This document shows, piece after piece, positions 16,794-26,085 of a DNA stretch of 64,000 nucleotides. The first letter of the stretch is position 1. Every line of letters begins with the position of its first letter. The DNA comes from Furfurilactobacillus milii (GTDB lineage Bacteria; Bacillota; Bacilli; Lactobacillales; Lactobacillaceae): the NCBI RefSeq assembly GCF_021654115.1, contig NZ_JAIWJF010000007.1, positions 62,001 to 126,000 of the forward strand, given 5' to 3'. The notes beneath the pieces were generated by a model. That model did not search any database and was not told the origin of the DNA. It saw only the letters and a program-made list of their open reading frames with translations. The translations under genes were made by a program, and so were the position numbers.

Positions 16794-17495
16794 TTAGTTA
16801 ATGACTACTCGTGGTTGATCGATTGTTAAAATACTGGTTTCGGCATCGGCGTTGAGGTAGGTCTTGGTCAACTCTTTTAAGTCAGTCAACGCTGCTTCCA
16901 GTGCGTCTTTTCGTTCTGGATTGACACATTCTAAGCATAGAAAGGCATTAGTTGTGTCTTCGGTAAGCATGGTCCGTTCACCATCGCGCCAGTTCCAGCA
17001 ACGACAGATGATACCAGCGTCATCTTTGTACACAACTTCGCCTGCCAGAGCTGGTTCTTCGTCATCTTCACCCAGTGGATGGAAAGGTTCGCCACCATCT
17101 GCCACGGTTAGCTTGATATCGCCGACCATAGCATCGATGTTTTCACCACCGCAGGGGAGGGCGTGACGCAGTGAAATAACGTTGTACAGATCAACTAGTG
17201 GGTTGATGCTGCTAACTGGTTTACCCTGTTGGGCGCGTTTGAGCAGGTTTTCAATGGATGAACGCGCACCTTTTTTCGTTTTGAACTTGCGGTAGGCTTC
17301 CCGCCAATCGGCAACCACACCGTTTTGAGCGATGGGCGTTTCAGGAACTAACTGTTGTGCTTGTTGATTAGCGTCATCCAGCACAGCTTGGGGGAACTCA
17401 CCGTGATTGTCGAAGTTGTGCAATGTGGCAATGCCAATCGTTGTGTCAGGAAACAGGTTCCAGAATGCGGGTTCAATTTCAAAAGATTTAGACAT
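16794..17495 (-). CDS. B3/4-domain protein (tRNA-editing-like fold)
   Basis: A 233-residue soluble protein of the B3/4 family, the domain that in phenylalanyl-tRNA synthetase beta removes mischarged tyrosine. Recognisable segments are YRKFKTKKGARSSIENLL, NPLVDLYNVISLRHALPCGGEN and GEVVYKDDAGIICRCWNWRDGERTMLTEDT. Free-standing members are common in lactobacilli; a role in clearing mischarged tRNA is suggested by the fold, not shown. GAGGAGG precedes the ATG. Monocistronic. Confidence 0.85.
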   Translation of the reverse strand: MSKSFEIEPAFWNLFPDTTIGIATLHNFDNHGEFPQAVLDDANQQAQQLVPETPIAQNGVVADWREAYRKFKTKKGARSSIENLLKRAQQGKPVSSINPLVDLYNVISLRHALPCGGENIDAMVGDIKLTVADGGEPFHPLGEDDEEPALAGEVVYKDDAGIICRCWNWRDGERTMLTEDTTNAFLCLECVNPERKDALEAALTDLKELTKTYLNADAETSILTIDQPRVVIN

Positions 17496-17605
17496 AAAAA
17501 GGCCTCCTCAGAATTTTTGCGTCACCTAAGATTGTAACGCAGCCGGAGTGGCCAATGCACGAGCAATTTCGCAAACGAAACAGGTAAAAGAACTATTCTT
17601 GAAAA

Positions 17606-18241
17606 CTAACGTGAAACGACAGAAATGTGTTCGTTGATATGTTGGTGATTCTGAATCTCATCGACGAATGCAATCGCATAATCAGCGTAACTGACTTCAC
17701 ATAGACCTGCGGCATTATAGCTACGAAAATCAGTTCCCAGTTGATAGTGACCGGTGCGAGGTGCTCGAAAGACAAACTTTTCTGCTGGTGAAATATAAGT
17801 CCAATCAACGCCATCGCTAGCCCGCAGAAGTTTGAGGACGTCATTTAAACTGTTTGCTGAATTTTTGGCAGCTTCTGGAAATCCTGGTTCATCAAACAAC
17901 CGTTGTGAGCGCTCGGCATCGGTGTATAGGCAACTGGAACTGCCAACGACCATCAACCGAACACTGGATTGCTTCGTGATTTCAATTAAATGTTTGATCA
18001 AGGCTGGATATAAACGACTACTATCATTTAATTTACCTGTGCCAAACGCGCAAACGAGTACGTCCAAATCTTCAATATCATCGCTGGTTAATAACGTAGG
18101 TTCAATTTCCAATACCTCGGCGTCCGAAGATACTCGACGGCGGTCACGTAAGATGACCTCAACATCGATGTCTCGTGATTGCGCTTCCCGTAGGATAACG
18201 TTTCCAGTTCGGTTTGTGGCTCCGATAATGCCAATTTTCAT
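17606..18241 (-). CDS. NAD(P)-binding Rossmann-fold protein (NmrA/SDR-like)
   Basis: A 211-residue protein starting MKIGIIGATNRTGNVILREA, a GxxGxxG dinucleotide motif typical of atypical short-chain dehydrogenases and NmrA-like NAD(P)-binding proteins. Further family features are the DLDVLVCAFGTG segment and SYADYAIAFVDEI near the C-terminus. Members act as reductases or redox-sensing regulators; the substrate is unknown. It is divergent from the GyrI-like gene at 18370 and may share a control region with it. GAGGAG lies upstream of the ATG. Confidence 0.82.
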   Translation of the reverse strand: MKIGIIGATNRTGNVILREAQSRDIDVEVILRDRRRVSSDAEVLEIEPTLLTSDDIEDLDVLVCAFGTGKLNDSSRLYPALIKHLIEITKQSSVRLMVVGSSSCLYTDAERSQRLFDEPGFPEAAKNSANSLNDVLKLLRASDGVDWTYISPAEKFVFRAPRTGHYQLGTDFRSYNAAGLCEVSYADYAIAFVDEIQNHQHINEHISVVSR

Positions 18242-18369
18242 AATTTTAAATTACTCCTCGTTTACAATTTATGTTGTCGTGATGGTTTACGGCACTCTAG
18301 CAACAGTATAATGAAAGTAGCGTAACTTTACCAAAGAATCCGAGCTTGAATTGTATGGAGGGTCTAAGA

Positions 18370-19017
18370 ATGACAGAAAAATATGAATGGCGGAAAGCTG
18401 AGCGCGCCATTTATCCAACCATGAAGCGACCAACGATTACGACCATCCCGGCGCAAACGTTTATTACTTTAACTGGGCAAGGTGATCCAAACACCGCGCC
18501 GTTTGGTGATAAGGTGGCTGCACTGTACGCAATCAGCTACGCCATTAAAATGGCACCTAAAAAGGATATTGTCTTTCCTGGTGCGTTTGATTACACCGTT
18601 TATCCACTTGAGGGACGCTGGACGCTGCCAGAAGGCTATAATCAACCGACAATTGATAAAACGCAATTGTTATATACGATTATGATCAAACAACCAGCCT
18701 TCGTGAACGAACAGGTGTTAGCGCAAGCGAAGACAATGGTTAAGGAGAAGGTGCCCGCTGAACTGCTAGCTGAGGTGAAACTCACAACGGTTGCTGAAGG
18801 TCTTGTGGGGATGCTGTTGCACGTTGGTTCGTTTGACACTGAACAGGAAGATTTTGAGCGGCTCGACTATTTTCTTCACAATGAAGGTTATGAACGCACA
18901 GAAAAGGCGCACAAGGAGATTTACCTGTCTGATTTCCGGCGGGTGGCCGAAGACAAACGGAAAACCTTATTGCGCGTCAAGATTGCCAAGAATCAACAAT
19001 TACAAGACCTACTTTAA
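18370..19017 (+). CDS. GyrI-like domain protein
   Basis: A 215-residue stand-alone GyrI-like (SOUL/AraC effector-type) protein. Family-typical segments are ITTIPAQTFITLTGQGDPN, the YTVYPLEGRW strand, KQPAFVNEQVLAQAK, LLHVGSFDTEQ and the C-terminal HKEIYLSDFRRVAEDKRKTLLR. Such proteins bind or hydrolyse small aromatic compounds; the ligand here is unknown. The ATG at 18370 follows GGAGGG. A TATAAT at 18307-18312 with a weak -35 near 18283-18291 is the probable promoter. The last nine bases overlap the converging MFS gene, with no terminator between them. Confidence 0.85.
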   Translation: MTEKYEWRKAERAIYPTMKRPTITTIPAQTFITLTGQGDPNTAPFGDKVAALYAISYAIKMAPKKDIVFPGAFDYTVYPLEGRWTLPEGYNQPTIDKTQLLYTIMIKQPAFVNEQVLAQAKTMVKEKVPAELLAEVKLTTVAEGLVGMLLHVGSFDTEQEDFERLDYFLHNEGYERTEKAHKEIYLSDFRRVAEDKRKTLLRVKIAKNQQLQDLL

Positions 19018-20445
19018 TTCGCGACCGCGTAGTACGTGAGACAAACGCAGTGAGGTCAACAACGCCAGGACAATCATGATGAACGATACGACAAACGAGA
19101 CGCGAAGGCCGTAGTAAAACGCGTCTGGATGTGCTGGCAAATAAGTCGTGACATGATAGCCCATGAAGTGGCTCATCGCCCCGAATAAGGTCGTGGTTGC
19201 GGCTGCAGTGCCCGTAACCAGGCCTAAGTTACGGGCTAGCGAATTAATGCTGCCTGCGATGCCAAGTTCTGACTTATCGACAACTGACATAACGATATCA
19301 CCGTTTGGCGACTGAAACAGACCGGTTCCCAACCCCATGATGATTGTGATCACAATGTACTGCCAAATGGGAGTAGTCCCGTTCAAGAGTAGCACGAAGC
19401 CTAATTGCGACAGTGCGATAATGGCAAGCCCGCTGCTGGCAACAGTCGCCTGTGACAGTTTGTCTGCCAGAAAACCGCCAATTGGTCCGGCGATAACCAG
19501 CGTGATCGGGAAGACCATCAGTAAAATTCCGGCTTGTCCAGGTGTGAACCGACGAGCATTTTCCAGGTAGAATGGCATGAGGACGACGCTAAAAAAGTTT
19601 GATAAGAAAATCAGGACGGCAGCACTCACACCGAGTGTAAACGGTCGGTTACTAAAAATATGCAGTGACATCATGGGTGCTGATGTGCGCCGTTCTCGTT
19701 GAAGAAAAACCACGATGGCAATTAGTGCCAAGACAAAACCAATAATTGGTATGGCAGCGGTGAAGCCAACTTGTTGGCCGATGAATACACCGCCGAACAG
19801 ACCGATAATGAAGATTGACCAACTAATCAAGCCAAACCAGTCAATCTCACCACCTGGCCGTGATTCGGTTTTAGGCAGTGCAAAAGCACCGATTATAATG
19901 GCAATTAAGCCGATTGGAACGTTGATCCAGAAAATATCATGCCAGGATCCCGTCGCTAAGATGAGTCCGCCTAGCGCTGGTCCGGCGACCGAACCGAGCG
20001 CGACAAATGTGCCAACAAATCCCATCGCCCGGCCACGCCGGTTGATATCAAACGTACTGGTTACAATGCCGTATGTGTTGGAAAGGGTTAGGGCACCACC
20101 AAATGCTTGGACGATGCGTGACAATAGTAGTAACCAAAATGTCGTGCTGACGGCCGCTAACAGGGATCCAAGAACGAAGACACCAGTACCAATGCGAAAA
20201 ATGCGCACTTTTCCATACATATCACCAAGACGGCCAAAGAAAAGTAGTAACGCACACATGAAAATGAGGTAAAGTGAAACTACCCGCTCCGCTTGGTTTA
20301 GGGGAATGTTCAACTGACGTCCCATAACGGGGATGGCGATATTAACGATGCTGGCGTCCAAATTGGACATAAATGCGAAAATGCCTATGGCGACGAGCAC
20401 CCACCAGTTATTTGTCGCAGTATTGATGGCTTGTTTTTGCATCAT
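19009..20445 (-). CDS. MFS drug exporter, DHA2 (14-TM) family
   Basis: A 478-residue integral membrane protein of the drug:H+ antiporter-2 family (EmrB/QacA/LmrB type). It has the DHA2 opening FMSNLDASIVNIAIP, motif A as GRLGDMYGKVRIFRIG and motif C-like AGPALGGLI, with about 14 hydrophobic segments. It probably exports lipophilic toxic compounds. The start is the ATG at 20445 after GGAGG rather than the longer frame to 20559. No cognate regulator is adjacent. A related exporter is encoded at 37569-38984. Confidence 0.9.
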   Translation of the reverse strand: MMQKQAINTATNNWWVLVAIGIFAFMSNLDASIVNIAIPVMGRQLNIPLNQAERVVSLYLIFMCALLLFFGRLGDMYGKVRIFRIGTGVFVLGSLLAAVSTTFWLLLLSRIVQAFGGALTLSNTYGIVTSTFDINRRGRAMGFVGTFVALGSVAGPALGGLILATGSWHDIFWINVPIGLIAIIIGAFALPKTESRPGGEIDWFGLISWSIFIIGLFGGVFIGQQVGFTAAIPIIGFVLALIAIVVFLQRERRTSAPMMSLHIFSNRPFTLGVSAAVLIFLSNFFSVVLMPFYLENARRFTPGQAGILLMVFPITLVIAGPIGGFLADKLSQATVASSGLAIIALSQLGFVLLLNGTTPIWQYIVITIIMGLGTGLFQSPNGDIVMSVVDKSELGIAGSINSLARNLGLVTGTAAATTTLFGAMSHFMGYHVTTYLPAHPDAFYYGLRVSFVVSFIMIVLALLTSLRLSHVLRGRELK

Positions 20446-20531
20446 AAACGCCTCCATTACTATTACTGTATTGAGAATATTGTAAACGTGAACTAAAAAA
20501 TTCGGTGAAATTTGTCCTTGGAGATGTTGCA

Positions 20532-21341
20532 ATGAAAAAATGGTCTGTAGGCCAAACAATTAGTATTCTGACAGGCATTACAGTGGCAATGATGATTGGC
20601 TTAATTGTCCTTCGACGATTGTTTGGTCAGTTTATGGATAAGACGGCGTGGGAGTTAAGCGTCGAACTGATTGCCGTGATCGCCATTGTGGTTATGAATA
20701 AATACTGGCTCCACGTGCCGTTATCTTATCGTTGGCAAACGCATGGCTTGTTTTGGAATGTTTGTTGGCTGGGATTACTCCTTGTATTCATTAAAGGTGG
20801 GGTATTTATTGGTAGTTATTTTGTTAATACAAAATTTGTACCAGGCATTGAAGCAGTTGTCATGTCGTTGCTCGTCGGTTTTTATGAAGAAAGTCTCTTT
20901 CGTGGCATCATTTTAGGGCAGCTCGTGCATAACTTTAAGGGGCGTCATCGCATTGTAAATGCCGTTTTGGTTAGCAGTGTTCTCTTTGGACTTATGCATG
21001 CTGGCCACTTTTTCGACAACTTCGGTCAAAGTGGAATTAACACAACGCTTCAGATTGGTTATGCTATTTGTTTAGGCGTGTATTTCTCTGCGGTGACGCT
21101 GCGCACCGGTTCATTATTTTGGCCGATGGTGATGCATGCAACGTTTGATTTGCCGTCGTTCTACCTTGAATTTGCTGAACACGCCAACGTTCTTAGCGGC
21201 TCGATGTCAGGGGAAGAATTGATGATTTCTCTGATCAGCGATGCGATTCATTATTTGCCAGTTCTTCTGATTGGATTGTGGCTGGTCCGAAAGTCCCAGT
21301 TAGCTGAGATTCACCATGCCAATCAAGTTTGGGTCAACTAA
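20532..21341 (+). CDS. CPBP-family intramembrane metalloprotease
   Basis: A 269-residue membrane protein with the CPBP (Abi/CAAX-protease) motifs: EESLFRG, FGLMHAGH and a third His in VMHATFD, which form the glutamyl-protease active site. About seven to eight hydrophobic segments. In lactobacilli such proteins are often linked to bacteriocin self-immunity, but no bacteriocin gene is near. The ATG at 20532 follows GGAG at eight bases. It diverges from the MFS gene across 86 bases. Confidence 0.87.
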   Translation: MKKWSVGQTISILTGITVAMMIGLIVLRRLFGQFMDKTAWELSVELIAVIAIVVMNKYWLHVPLSYRWQTHGLFWNVCWLGLLLVFIKGGVFIGSYFVNTKFVPGIEAVVMSLLVGFYEESLFRGIILGQLVHNFKGRHRIVNAVLVSSVLFGLMHAGHFFDNFGQSGINTTLQIGYAICLGVYFSAVTLRTGSLFWPMVMHATFDLPSFYLEFAEHANVLSGSMSGEELMISLISDAIHYLPVLLIGLWLVRKSQLAEIHHANQVWVN

Positions 21342-21400
21342 CTTCAACGTTGTTTGATGAAGTTTGCTGAAAAATAGAGGCTTTGAGTTTGCTTACGGTT

Positions 21401-21570
21401 GTCAACCTTGACACGCTCGCCGTGGGACCGGTTCAAGCCTCCCCAGTTCGGAGTCTTTCACCTCGTTGCACAGCCTCGTAAGCCCATCGAGTCTATGCGA
21501 CCGTCCGTAACCTAAATTCGGATAAACCACCGAATTAACGTTACTTTCACGGCTCGGTATCAATGTTGAC
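21401..21570 (+). repeat. Structured intergenic repeat, subfamily A, copy 3
   Basis: A 170-bp copy whose outer stem is GTCAACCTTG/CAATGTTGAC (one mismatch). Its distal hairpin is AATTCGG/CCGAATT with GTAAC/GTTAC below it. Other copies have AATCCGA/TCGGATT and GTTGT/ACAAC, so both arms changed together. It faces the subfamily-B copy at 21666, 95 bases away. The two elements and the usp terminator account for the 631-base gap 21342-21972. Confidence 0.85.
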
Positions 21571-21665
21571 GCCCTCCAGCTAAATAGTAGCAAGTTTCAG
21601 CTAACTTTCATTTGCTGTTTAAGCGGTAAATCACTGAACAGTGAAATATTGACTACAGGAGTGGA

Positions 21666-21834
21666 GCTGAATGAAGACAGAGTTCCGTGTCGGCAACACT
21701 TGGCGGCGGGACCTTAGCCGCTTAGTGTTGCGGGATGACTTATGAGACGTGTACTTCGGCTCATAATCAAGGTTGAAGACTCCGGGCTTCAGGAGGCTGA
21801 GACCGGTTCTCATGGAACGGCGTCTTCGTTCGGC
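21666..21834 (-). repeat. Structured intergenic repeat, subfamily B, copy 1 (inverted)
   Basis: A 169-bp copy. Read on the plus strand, the outer stem is GCTGAATGAAGAC/GTCTTCGTTCGGC (13 bp with two G-U pairs), the next stem GTTCCGTG/CATGGAAC, then hairpins CAACACT...GCGGC/GCCGC...AGTGTTG and TATGAG/CTCATA, and a CCGG...CAG-GAGG-CTG...CCGG hairpin. Read on the minus strand it aligns with subfamily A through GGGACCGGTTC-like and CACCTCG-like blocks, so it is placed on the minus strand. Confidence 0.82.
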
Positions 21835-21895
21835 GTAACGGCAAGGTTTTATGTATCAGATTAACAGTTGAATTTTAAGTGAACAGAAAGTAAAA

Positions 21896-21941
21896 AAATA
21901 AGGTATCCGAGAAGTGATTAGACTTCTTAGATACCTTATTT
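21896..21941 (-). terminator. usp terminator
   Basis: AAATAAGGTATC/GATACCTTATTT arms with inner AGAAGT/ACTTCT, just after the minus-strand stop at 21973. Confidence 0.88.
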
Positions 21942-21972
21942 GCGTACATTCAAACAGCAGGGATAGTTCAAA

Positions 21973-22416
21973 TTAACGCAGGATCATAACAGAAATAGGC
22001 GAGTACTTTGCCATATATGCGGCTTGAGAACCGAAGTACTTGCGAATTCCTTTTTTAGATAATGAGCCAATGATCAGCAGGTCAGCGCTAACTTCAGGAA
22101 TTACATTTTTAACGATTGTTTCACCAGGATCGCCTTCATCAACGATGACTTCAACGTTTTCTACGCCACCATCTTCGGCAATCTTTTTGTAACCTTGAAC
22201 GTGGGCGACTAATTCATCATGTTCGCCATGAACATAGTCCTTAGTGAGTGCTTGATAGACGTTCATATCGTCGCTTTCCAGAATGGAAGTGATAATCAAT
22301 GTGGCGCCATCTTTAGCTGCGCGACGAACGGCGTATTTAAACGCAAGTTGAGCATCAGCGGAGTCATCAACCCCGACTAAAATTCGTTTGAAAACCTTAT
22401 CTACATCTTCCGACAT
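21973..22416 (-). CDS. usp: Universal stress protein, UspA family
   Basis: A 147-residue cytoplasmic stress protein with the UspA fold: RILVGVDDSADAQLAFKYAVRRA at the start, and near the C-terminus GSLSKKGIRKYFGSQAAYMAKYSPISVMIL, where the usual ATP-binding GxxGxxxxxxxGS pattern is altered (GSLSKKGIRKYFGSQA). ATP binding is therefore possible but not certain. It lies 36 bases downstream of mntH on the same strand; this mntH-usp pairing is common in lactobacilli and suggests joint response to metal or acid stress. GAGGAGA precedes the ATG. Confidence 0.9.
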   Translation of the reverse strand: MSEDVDKVFKRILVGVDDSADAQLAFKYAVRRAAKDGATLIITSILESDDMNVYQALTKDYVHGEHDELVAHVQGYKKIAEDGGVENVEVIVDEGDPGETIVKNVIPEVSADLLIIGSLSKKGIRKYFGSQAAYMAKYSPISVMILR

Positions 22417-22452
22417 GTCTATTCATTCTCCTCAAATTAGATTTGAAATCGA

Positions 22453-24042
22453 CTACTTAGCTTCAGCAGTGGCATTGTTTTCTTCGGCTGCTTCGGCAAG
22501 TTGTGCTTCGTAACGTTTGTTACCGTGATAGAGATCGATGACCATCCAAACGAGTAGAGCAACAATGGCAGCGATGACGATGTAAGCGACAATGTTAGCG
22601 ATGTTGATGTCTTTTGCTGGGAAGAATGCTTGAATTTGAGCGGGCATGTTGTAGATGTTCAACCCAATTAAGAGCAATACGGCTGCCCACCCTGCAATCT
22701 GAGTGTACCAATGGTTGGTGAATCGCTTACCCATTTCAACTTTGCTGTTAGTAAACATCAGTAATGGCAACATTGAGAAAGGCAGGGCAAAGGCTAGGAA
22801 CACCTGTGAGTTATTCATTAAATCATTTAGCGCTTCGTGTTGATGAACAGCTGACTGACCGCTAGTCAAACCAACACAGATTAAAACAGGAACGACTGAA
22901 ATCAGTCGGGTAACTAAACGACGCATCCATAGTGGCATCTTCATGTGGATGAAGCCTTCCATGATGACTTGACCAGTTAAGGTACCAGTGATGGTTGAGT
23001 TTTGACCAGAAGCTAATAGAGCGACAGCGAACAGTGTGGACAAGATTCCTGTCCGAGCAACACTGGCTAGCACACCATTACTCATGGTCGACGTGTCATT
23101 CAAAGCTTGGTACAAACCGAAGAATGAAGGGTCCTTAACGGCACCACTCTTGAATACGGCAACACCCATGACTAACAGCAATGCGTTAACGAAGAAAGCA
23201 ACTGTTAATTGAATGTTTGAGTCCCACATAGTGAAGCGCACCGTTTGAGCAACTTGGTTTTCATCATTGTGGTCGAGTTGACGCGTTTGTGAAATGGCTG
23301 AGTGTAAGTACAAGTTATGTGGCATAACCGTGGCACCAATAATCCCAAGTGAACCAGTTAATGGTGAAATACCACCAATTACGGGTCCTTTTGAAATGGT
23401 CTTGGCGCTAGGAATCAAGCCCACAATGGCAGCACCCCAGTCAGGGTTTGACAAGGCAACTTGATAAGCAAAGACGACGAAAATAACGACGATCAATGCG
23501 ACAACGATTGCTTCAATTTTTCGGAAACCAATTTTAGTTAATAACAATAATAGCAAGACATCAAAAACAGTAATGAAAACTGAAATAACCAATGGAATAT
23601 GGAATAAAAGATATAACGCAATGGCAGCGCCGATAACTTCGGCGATATCCGTTGCCATAATGGCAAATTCTGTCATTAACCAAAGTACGATACCAAGTGC
23701 CTTACTAGTGCGGGCACGAATCATTTGTGCCAAGTCCATTTGACTCACGATACCCAGTTTAGCCGCCATGGCCTGTAACAACATTGCGATTAAACTTGAT
23801 ATCAAGATAATGGACATCAGCAGATACTGGAAGTTTTGACCACCGGTAATAGATGTTGACCAGTTACCGGGATCCATGTAACCTACGGCAACTAGTGCAC
23901 CCGGTCCAGAGTAGGCAAGTAGGGTTTTCCAGAATCCCTTCCCCATCGGAACTTTAACGGTACCGTTAATTTCTTCGAGCGAACGGCCATTAGCATAATG
24001 AATCAAATGCTCTTTTTTCGGTTTTTTGCTTGTTGTGTCCAA
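22453..24042 (-). CDS. mntH: Nramp-family Mn2+/divalent metal transporter
   Basis: A 529-residue proton-coupled importer of Mn2+ and related metals. The Nramp signature in the first helix is present as GYMDPGNWSTSITGG (DPGN metal-binding motif), and MPHNLYLHSAISQTR is the consensus transport motif with the MPH triplet. About 11 hydrophobic segments. The TTG at 24042 is the likely start: AAAGGAGGT lies nine bases upstream, and the 23 extra codons of the longer frame run back through that site. It is first gene of a probable mntH-usp operon and diverges from a small winged-helix gene at 24169. Confidence 0.94.
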   Translation of the reverse strand: MDTTSKKPKKEHLIHYANGRSLEEINGTVKVPMGKGFWKTLLAYSGPGALVAVGYMDPGNWSTSITGGQNFQYLLMSIILISSLIAMLLQAMAAKLGIVSQMDLAQMIRARTSKALGIVLWLMTEFAIMATDIAEVIGAAIALYLLFHIPLVISVFITVFDVLLLLLLTKIGFRKIEAIVVALIVVIFVVFAYQVALSNPDWGAAIVGLIPSAKTISKGPVIGGISPLTGSLGIIGATVMPHNLYLHSAISQTRQLDHNDENQVAQTVRFTMWDSNIQLTVAFFVNALLLVMGVAVFKSGAVKDPSFFGLYQALNDTSTMSNGVLASVARTGILSTLFAVALLASGQNSTITGTLTGQVIMEGFIHMKMPLWMRRLVTRLISVVPVLICVGLTSGQSAVHQHEALNDLMNNSQVFLAFALPFSMLPLLMFTNSKVEMGKRFTNHWYTQIAGWAAVLLLIGLNIYNMPAQIQAFFPAKDINIANIVAYIVIAAIVALLVWMVIDLYHGNKRYEAQLAEAAEENNATAEAK

Positions 24043-24168
24043 AAGCAAATACCTCCTTTTGTAGTATTGGTACCCGAATATAATACAACATCTTTTTAGA
24101 TTTGTGGACACTTAATTTAAAATTGGGTATATTATTTTTAAGGGATGGCTAAAATTAAATGAAAGGAT

Positions 24169-24528
24169 GTGAAAGTCATTTTACTATCGAACAGAATTCT
24201 GATAGCGATTGATACATTGGCGCTATCGGGGCACGAAACAAGTGAGACGAACCTAGCACTATTTTTAGGGACGGGTAACAATAGACTTGTAAAAACGGTT
24301 TCATTATTGAAAAAGCGTCGTTTATTGAACGAAATCACGGGCCAAAAAATATATACGTTAACTCAATTTGGTCATAATAAAGTTCGTGTATTACACAAAC
24401 GATGCGACACGGTTGGTGCAATTATGCAACAGGTCCCTGAATCGATGATGTTAAATGGAGACGGCATGATGATAAAAGCCCCGCGCCTTTCATATTTGGG
24501 GCATAGATTGGATTATTTTCGAAGATAA
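24169..24528 (+). CDS. Small winged-helix-like regulator (putative)
   Basis: A basic protein of up to 119 residues. Its first 75 residues look like a winged helix: SNRILIAIDTLALSGHETS, NLALFLGTGNNRLVKTVSLLKKRRLLNEITGQKIYTLT, the pattern of Rrf2- or MarR-like regulators. It could control the divergent mntH, but this is inferred from position. The start is unclear: GTG at 24169 has a ribosome site almost touching it, while ATT at 24178 has AAGG at a better distance. No Cys cluster or metal ligand set is evident, and it does not look like MntR. Confidence 0.55.
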   Translation: MKVILLSNRILIAIDTLALSGHETSETNLALFLGTGNNRLVKTVSLLKKRRLLNEITGQKIYTLTQFGHNKVRVLHKRCDTVGAIMQQVPESMMLNGDGMMIKAPRLSYLGHRLDYFRR

Positions 24529-24693
24529 CGAGAAGCAACATTAAGTTTGATTGCGTAGGTCAGCTTACATAGGTTTAACCAGCATGGGTTAAGCAAACAA
24601 ACTTAGTGGAACTTTTACATCAGAGTAACTTAGTAGAAATAATGTGAGTTCTTTTTGAACTGTCCCTTTCACATTTGACGTACAGAAAGACAG

Positions 24694-25596
24694 ATGATTA
24701 TGGAAGAACATGAACGACCACTTACGGGTGGCAAATTTGCGTTTGTGACGCTGCTCAACATCTCAATTACGGTTGTTGAAATTATTGGTGGTTTATTAGC
24801 AGGGTCGTTGGCACTGATCACAGATGCCATTCACAATTTTGGCGATTCCTTGTCCATTGTATTGAGTTATTCAGCACAGCGGATTGGCCAGCGCGACCAG
24901 GATGAGCGGGCGACGTTTGGCTACCATCGTGTTGAGATCTTGACAGCGTTTGTCAACAGCCTTGTATTGATTTTGATTTCCATTGTTTTGGTGTGGGAGG
25001 GGATTCAACGACTGTTACACCAACAAGCAATCAATGGATCTGTCATGTTTTGGACGGCATTGGTTAGCTTTTGCTTTAATATGGGGTCCGCTGTATTAAT
25101 GCATGCAGATTCACGGGGGAGCCTGAATATTAAGGCCACGTATTTACATTTATTGGCGGATGCATTGGCCTCAATTGCGGTAATTATTGGGTCCTTGATG
25201 GTGATGGCGTTTCACATTTATTGGATTGATGCAGCGTTAACCATTGCCGTGTCGCTTTACATTATTTATGAGACCGTTGGTGTTGTGAAACAAACGTCCA
25301 AAATTTTGCTGCAAAACGCACCATTACTCGATTATGACGCCATTATTGAAGCAATGACGCAGGTGCCAGGGGTGGTCGATGTGCATCATCTTCACGCATG
25401 GATGGAAGACGAGAAGGATATCATCTTTTCCGCTCACGTGAATATTACGCCTGATGCGATTGAAGACATCGAGTGGATTACTGCTCAAGAAACACAGCTG
25501 TTACAGCAACGGTTCAATATTTGTCACGTGACCGTTCAAATTGAAATTAAGCGCGGTTTAAATAGCGCTAGGTTTGCCAAACATGAAATGTTATAG
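24694..25596 (+). CDS. czcD: Cation diffusion facilitator (Zn2+/Co2+ exporter)
   Basis: A 300-residue CDF transporter that exports zinc or similar ions in exchange for protons. Six hydrophobic segments lie in the first 200 residues, with metal-site motifs DAIHNFGD in helix 2 and HLLADALAS in helix 5 (HxxxD pattern, zinc type). The cytoplasmic domain contains VDVHHLHAW and the C-terminal ICHVTVQIE strand. Two nearby ATGs (24694, 24700) are both possible starts. Followed 40 bases later by an HU-like gene, perhaps on the same transcript. Confidence 0.92.
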   Translation: MIMEEHERPLTGGKFAFVTLLNISITVVEIIGGLLAGSLALITDAIHNFGDSLSIVLSYSAQRIGQRDQDERATFGYHRVEILTAFVNSLVLILISIVLVWEGIQRLLHQQAINGSVMFWTALVSFCFNMGSAVLMHADSRGSLNIKATYLHLLADALASIAVIIGSLMVMAFHIYWIDAALTIAVSLYIIYETVGVVKQTSKILLQNAPLLDYDAIIEAMTQVPGVVDVHHLHAWMEDEKDIIFSAHVNITPDAIEDIEWITAQETQLLQQRFNICHVTVQIEIKRGLNSARFAKHEML

Positions 25597-25636
25597 CAGC
25601 GTTCCACAGTTAACAAATTAAGGGGGTACTGAGATA

Positions 25637-25942
25637 ATGAAAGAGAAAACAACGAAAAAAGAAATAGTTAAGATGGTTGCCAAACATGCGGAGGTCTCGC
25701 AAAGTACATCACAACAAGTGATTGATGCCCTATTTGACTGCATCGGTGAGGAACTTGCTGCCGGGCGGGATGTTGAGTTGCGCCGCTTTGGCACATTTGT
25801 CGTTCATACAAATAAAACACGTGTCATCAGTGACATCAGTGGTCAGCCGGCAACGGTACCGGAACATCGGATTGCTAAGTATCGATGCGGTACGAGCATG
25901 CGAGCAATATTGAACGGTTCGCATGAGGGCATTACCAACTAA
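25637..25942 (+). CDS. HU/IHF-family DNA-binding protein, divergent
   Basis: A 101-residue HU-like protein. The helical N-terminal half (KKEIVKMVAKHAEVSQSTSQQVIDALFDCIGEEL) and the RRFGTFVV turn are typical. The DNA-binding arm is atypical: SDISGQPATVPEHR replaces the usual RNPQTG arm, and two Cys are present. It is probably an accessory nucleoid protein rather than the main HU. AAGGGGG precedes the ATG. A terminator follows. Confidence 0.82.
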   Translation: MKEKTTKKEIVKMVAKHAEVSQSTSQQVIDALFDCIGEELAAGRDVELRRFGTFVVHTNKTRVISDISGQPATVPEHRIAKYRCGTSMRAILNGSHEGITN

Positions 25943-25977
25943 GAAATACTTGTCAGTAATGAAGAATGTTCATCTTA

Positions 25978-26015
25978 AAAATGCCGCTCCTTAAAAATCA
26001 GGAGCGACATTTTTT
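25978..26015. terminator. Bidirectional terminator
   Basis: AAAATG-CGCTCCT pairs with AGGAGCG-CATTTT around an 8-base loop and is followed by a T-run. It lies between the HU-like gene and the converging substrate-binding-protein gene. Confidence 0.88.
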
Positions 26016-26085
26016 GAGTTGGCTAATGAGAACAGGGAGTCCAACACTTCCATGTTAGTTAGAAAATTGTTTATAGAGAAGTTCG

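Noticed and set aside
21401-21834. The repeat pair as a leader of usp (a Lactobacillus usp RNA motif is known).
   Set aside because: The pair lies downstream of usp, past its terminator, and other copies are not near usp genes.
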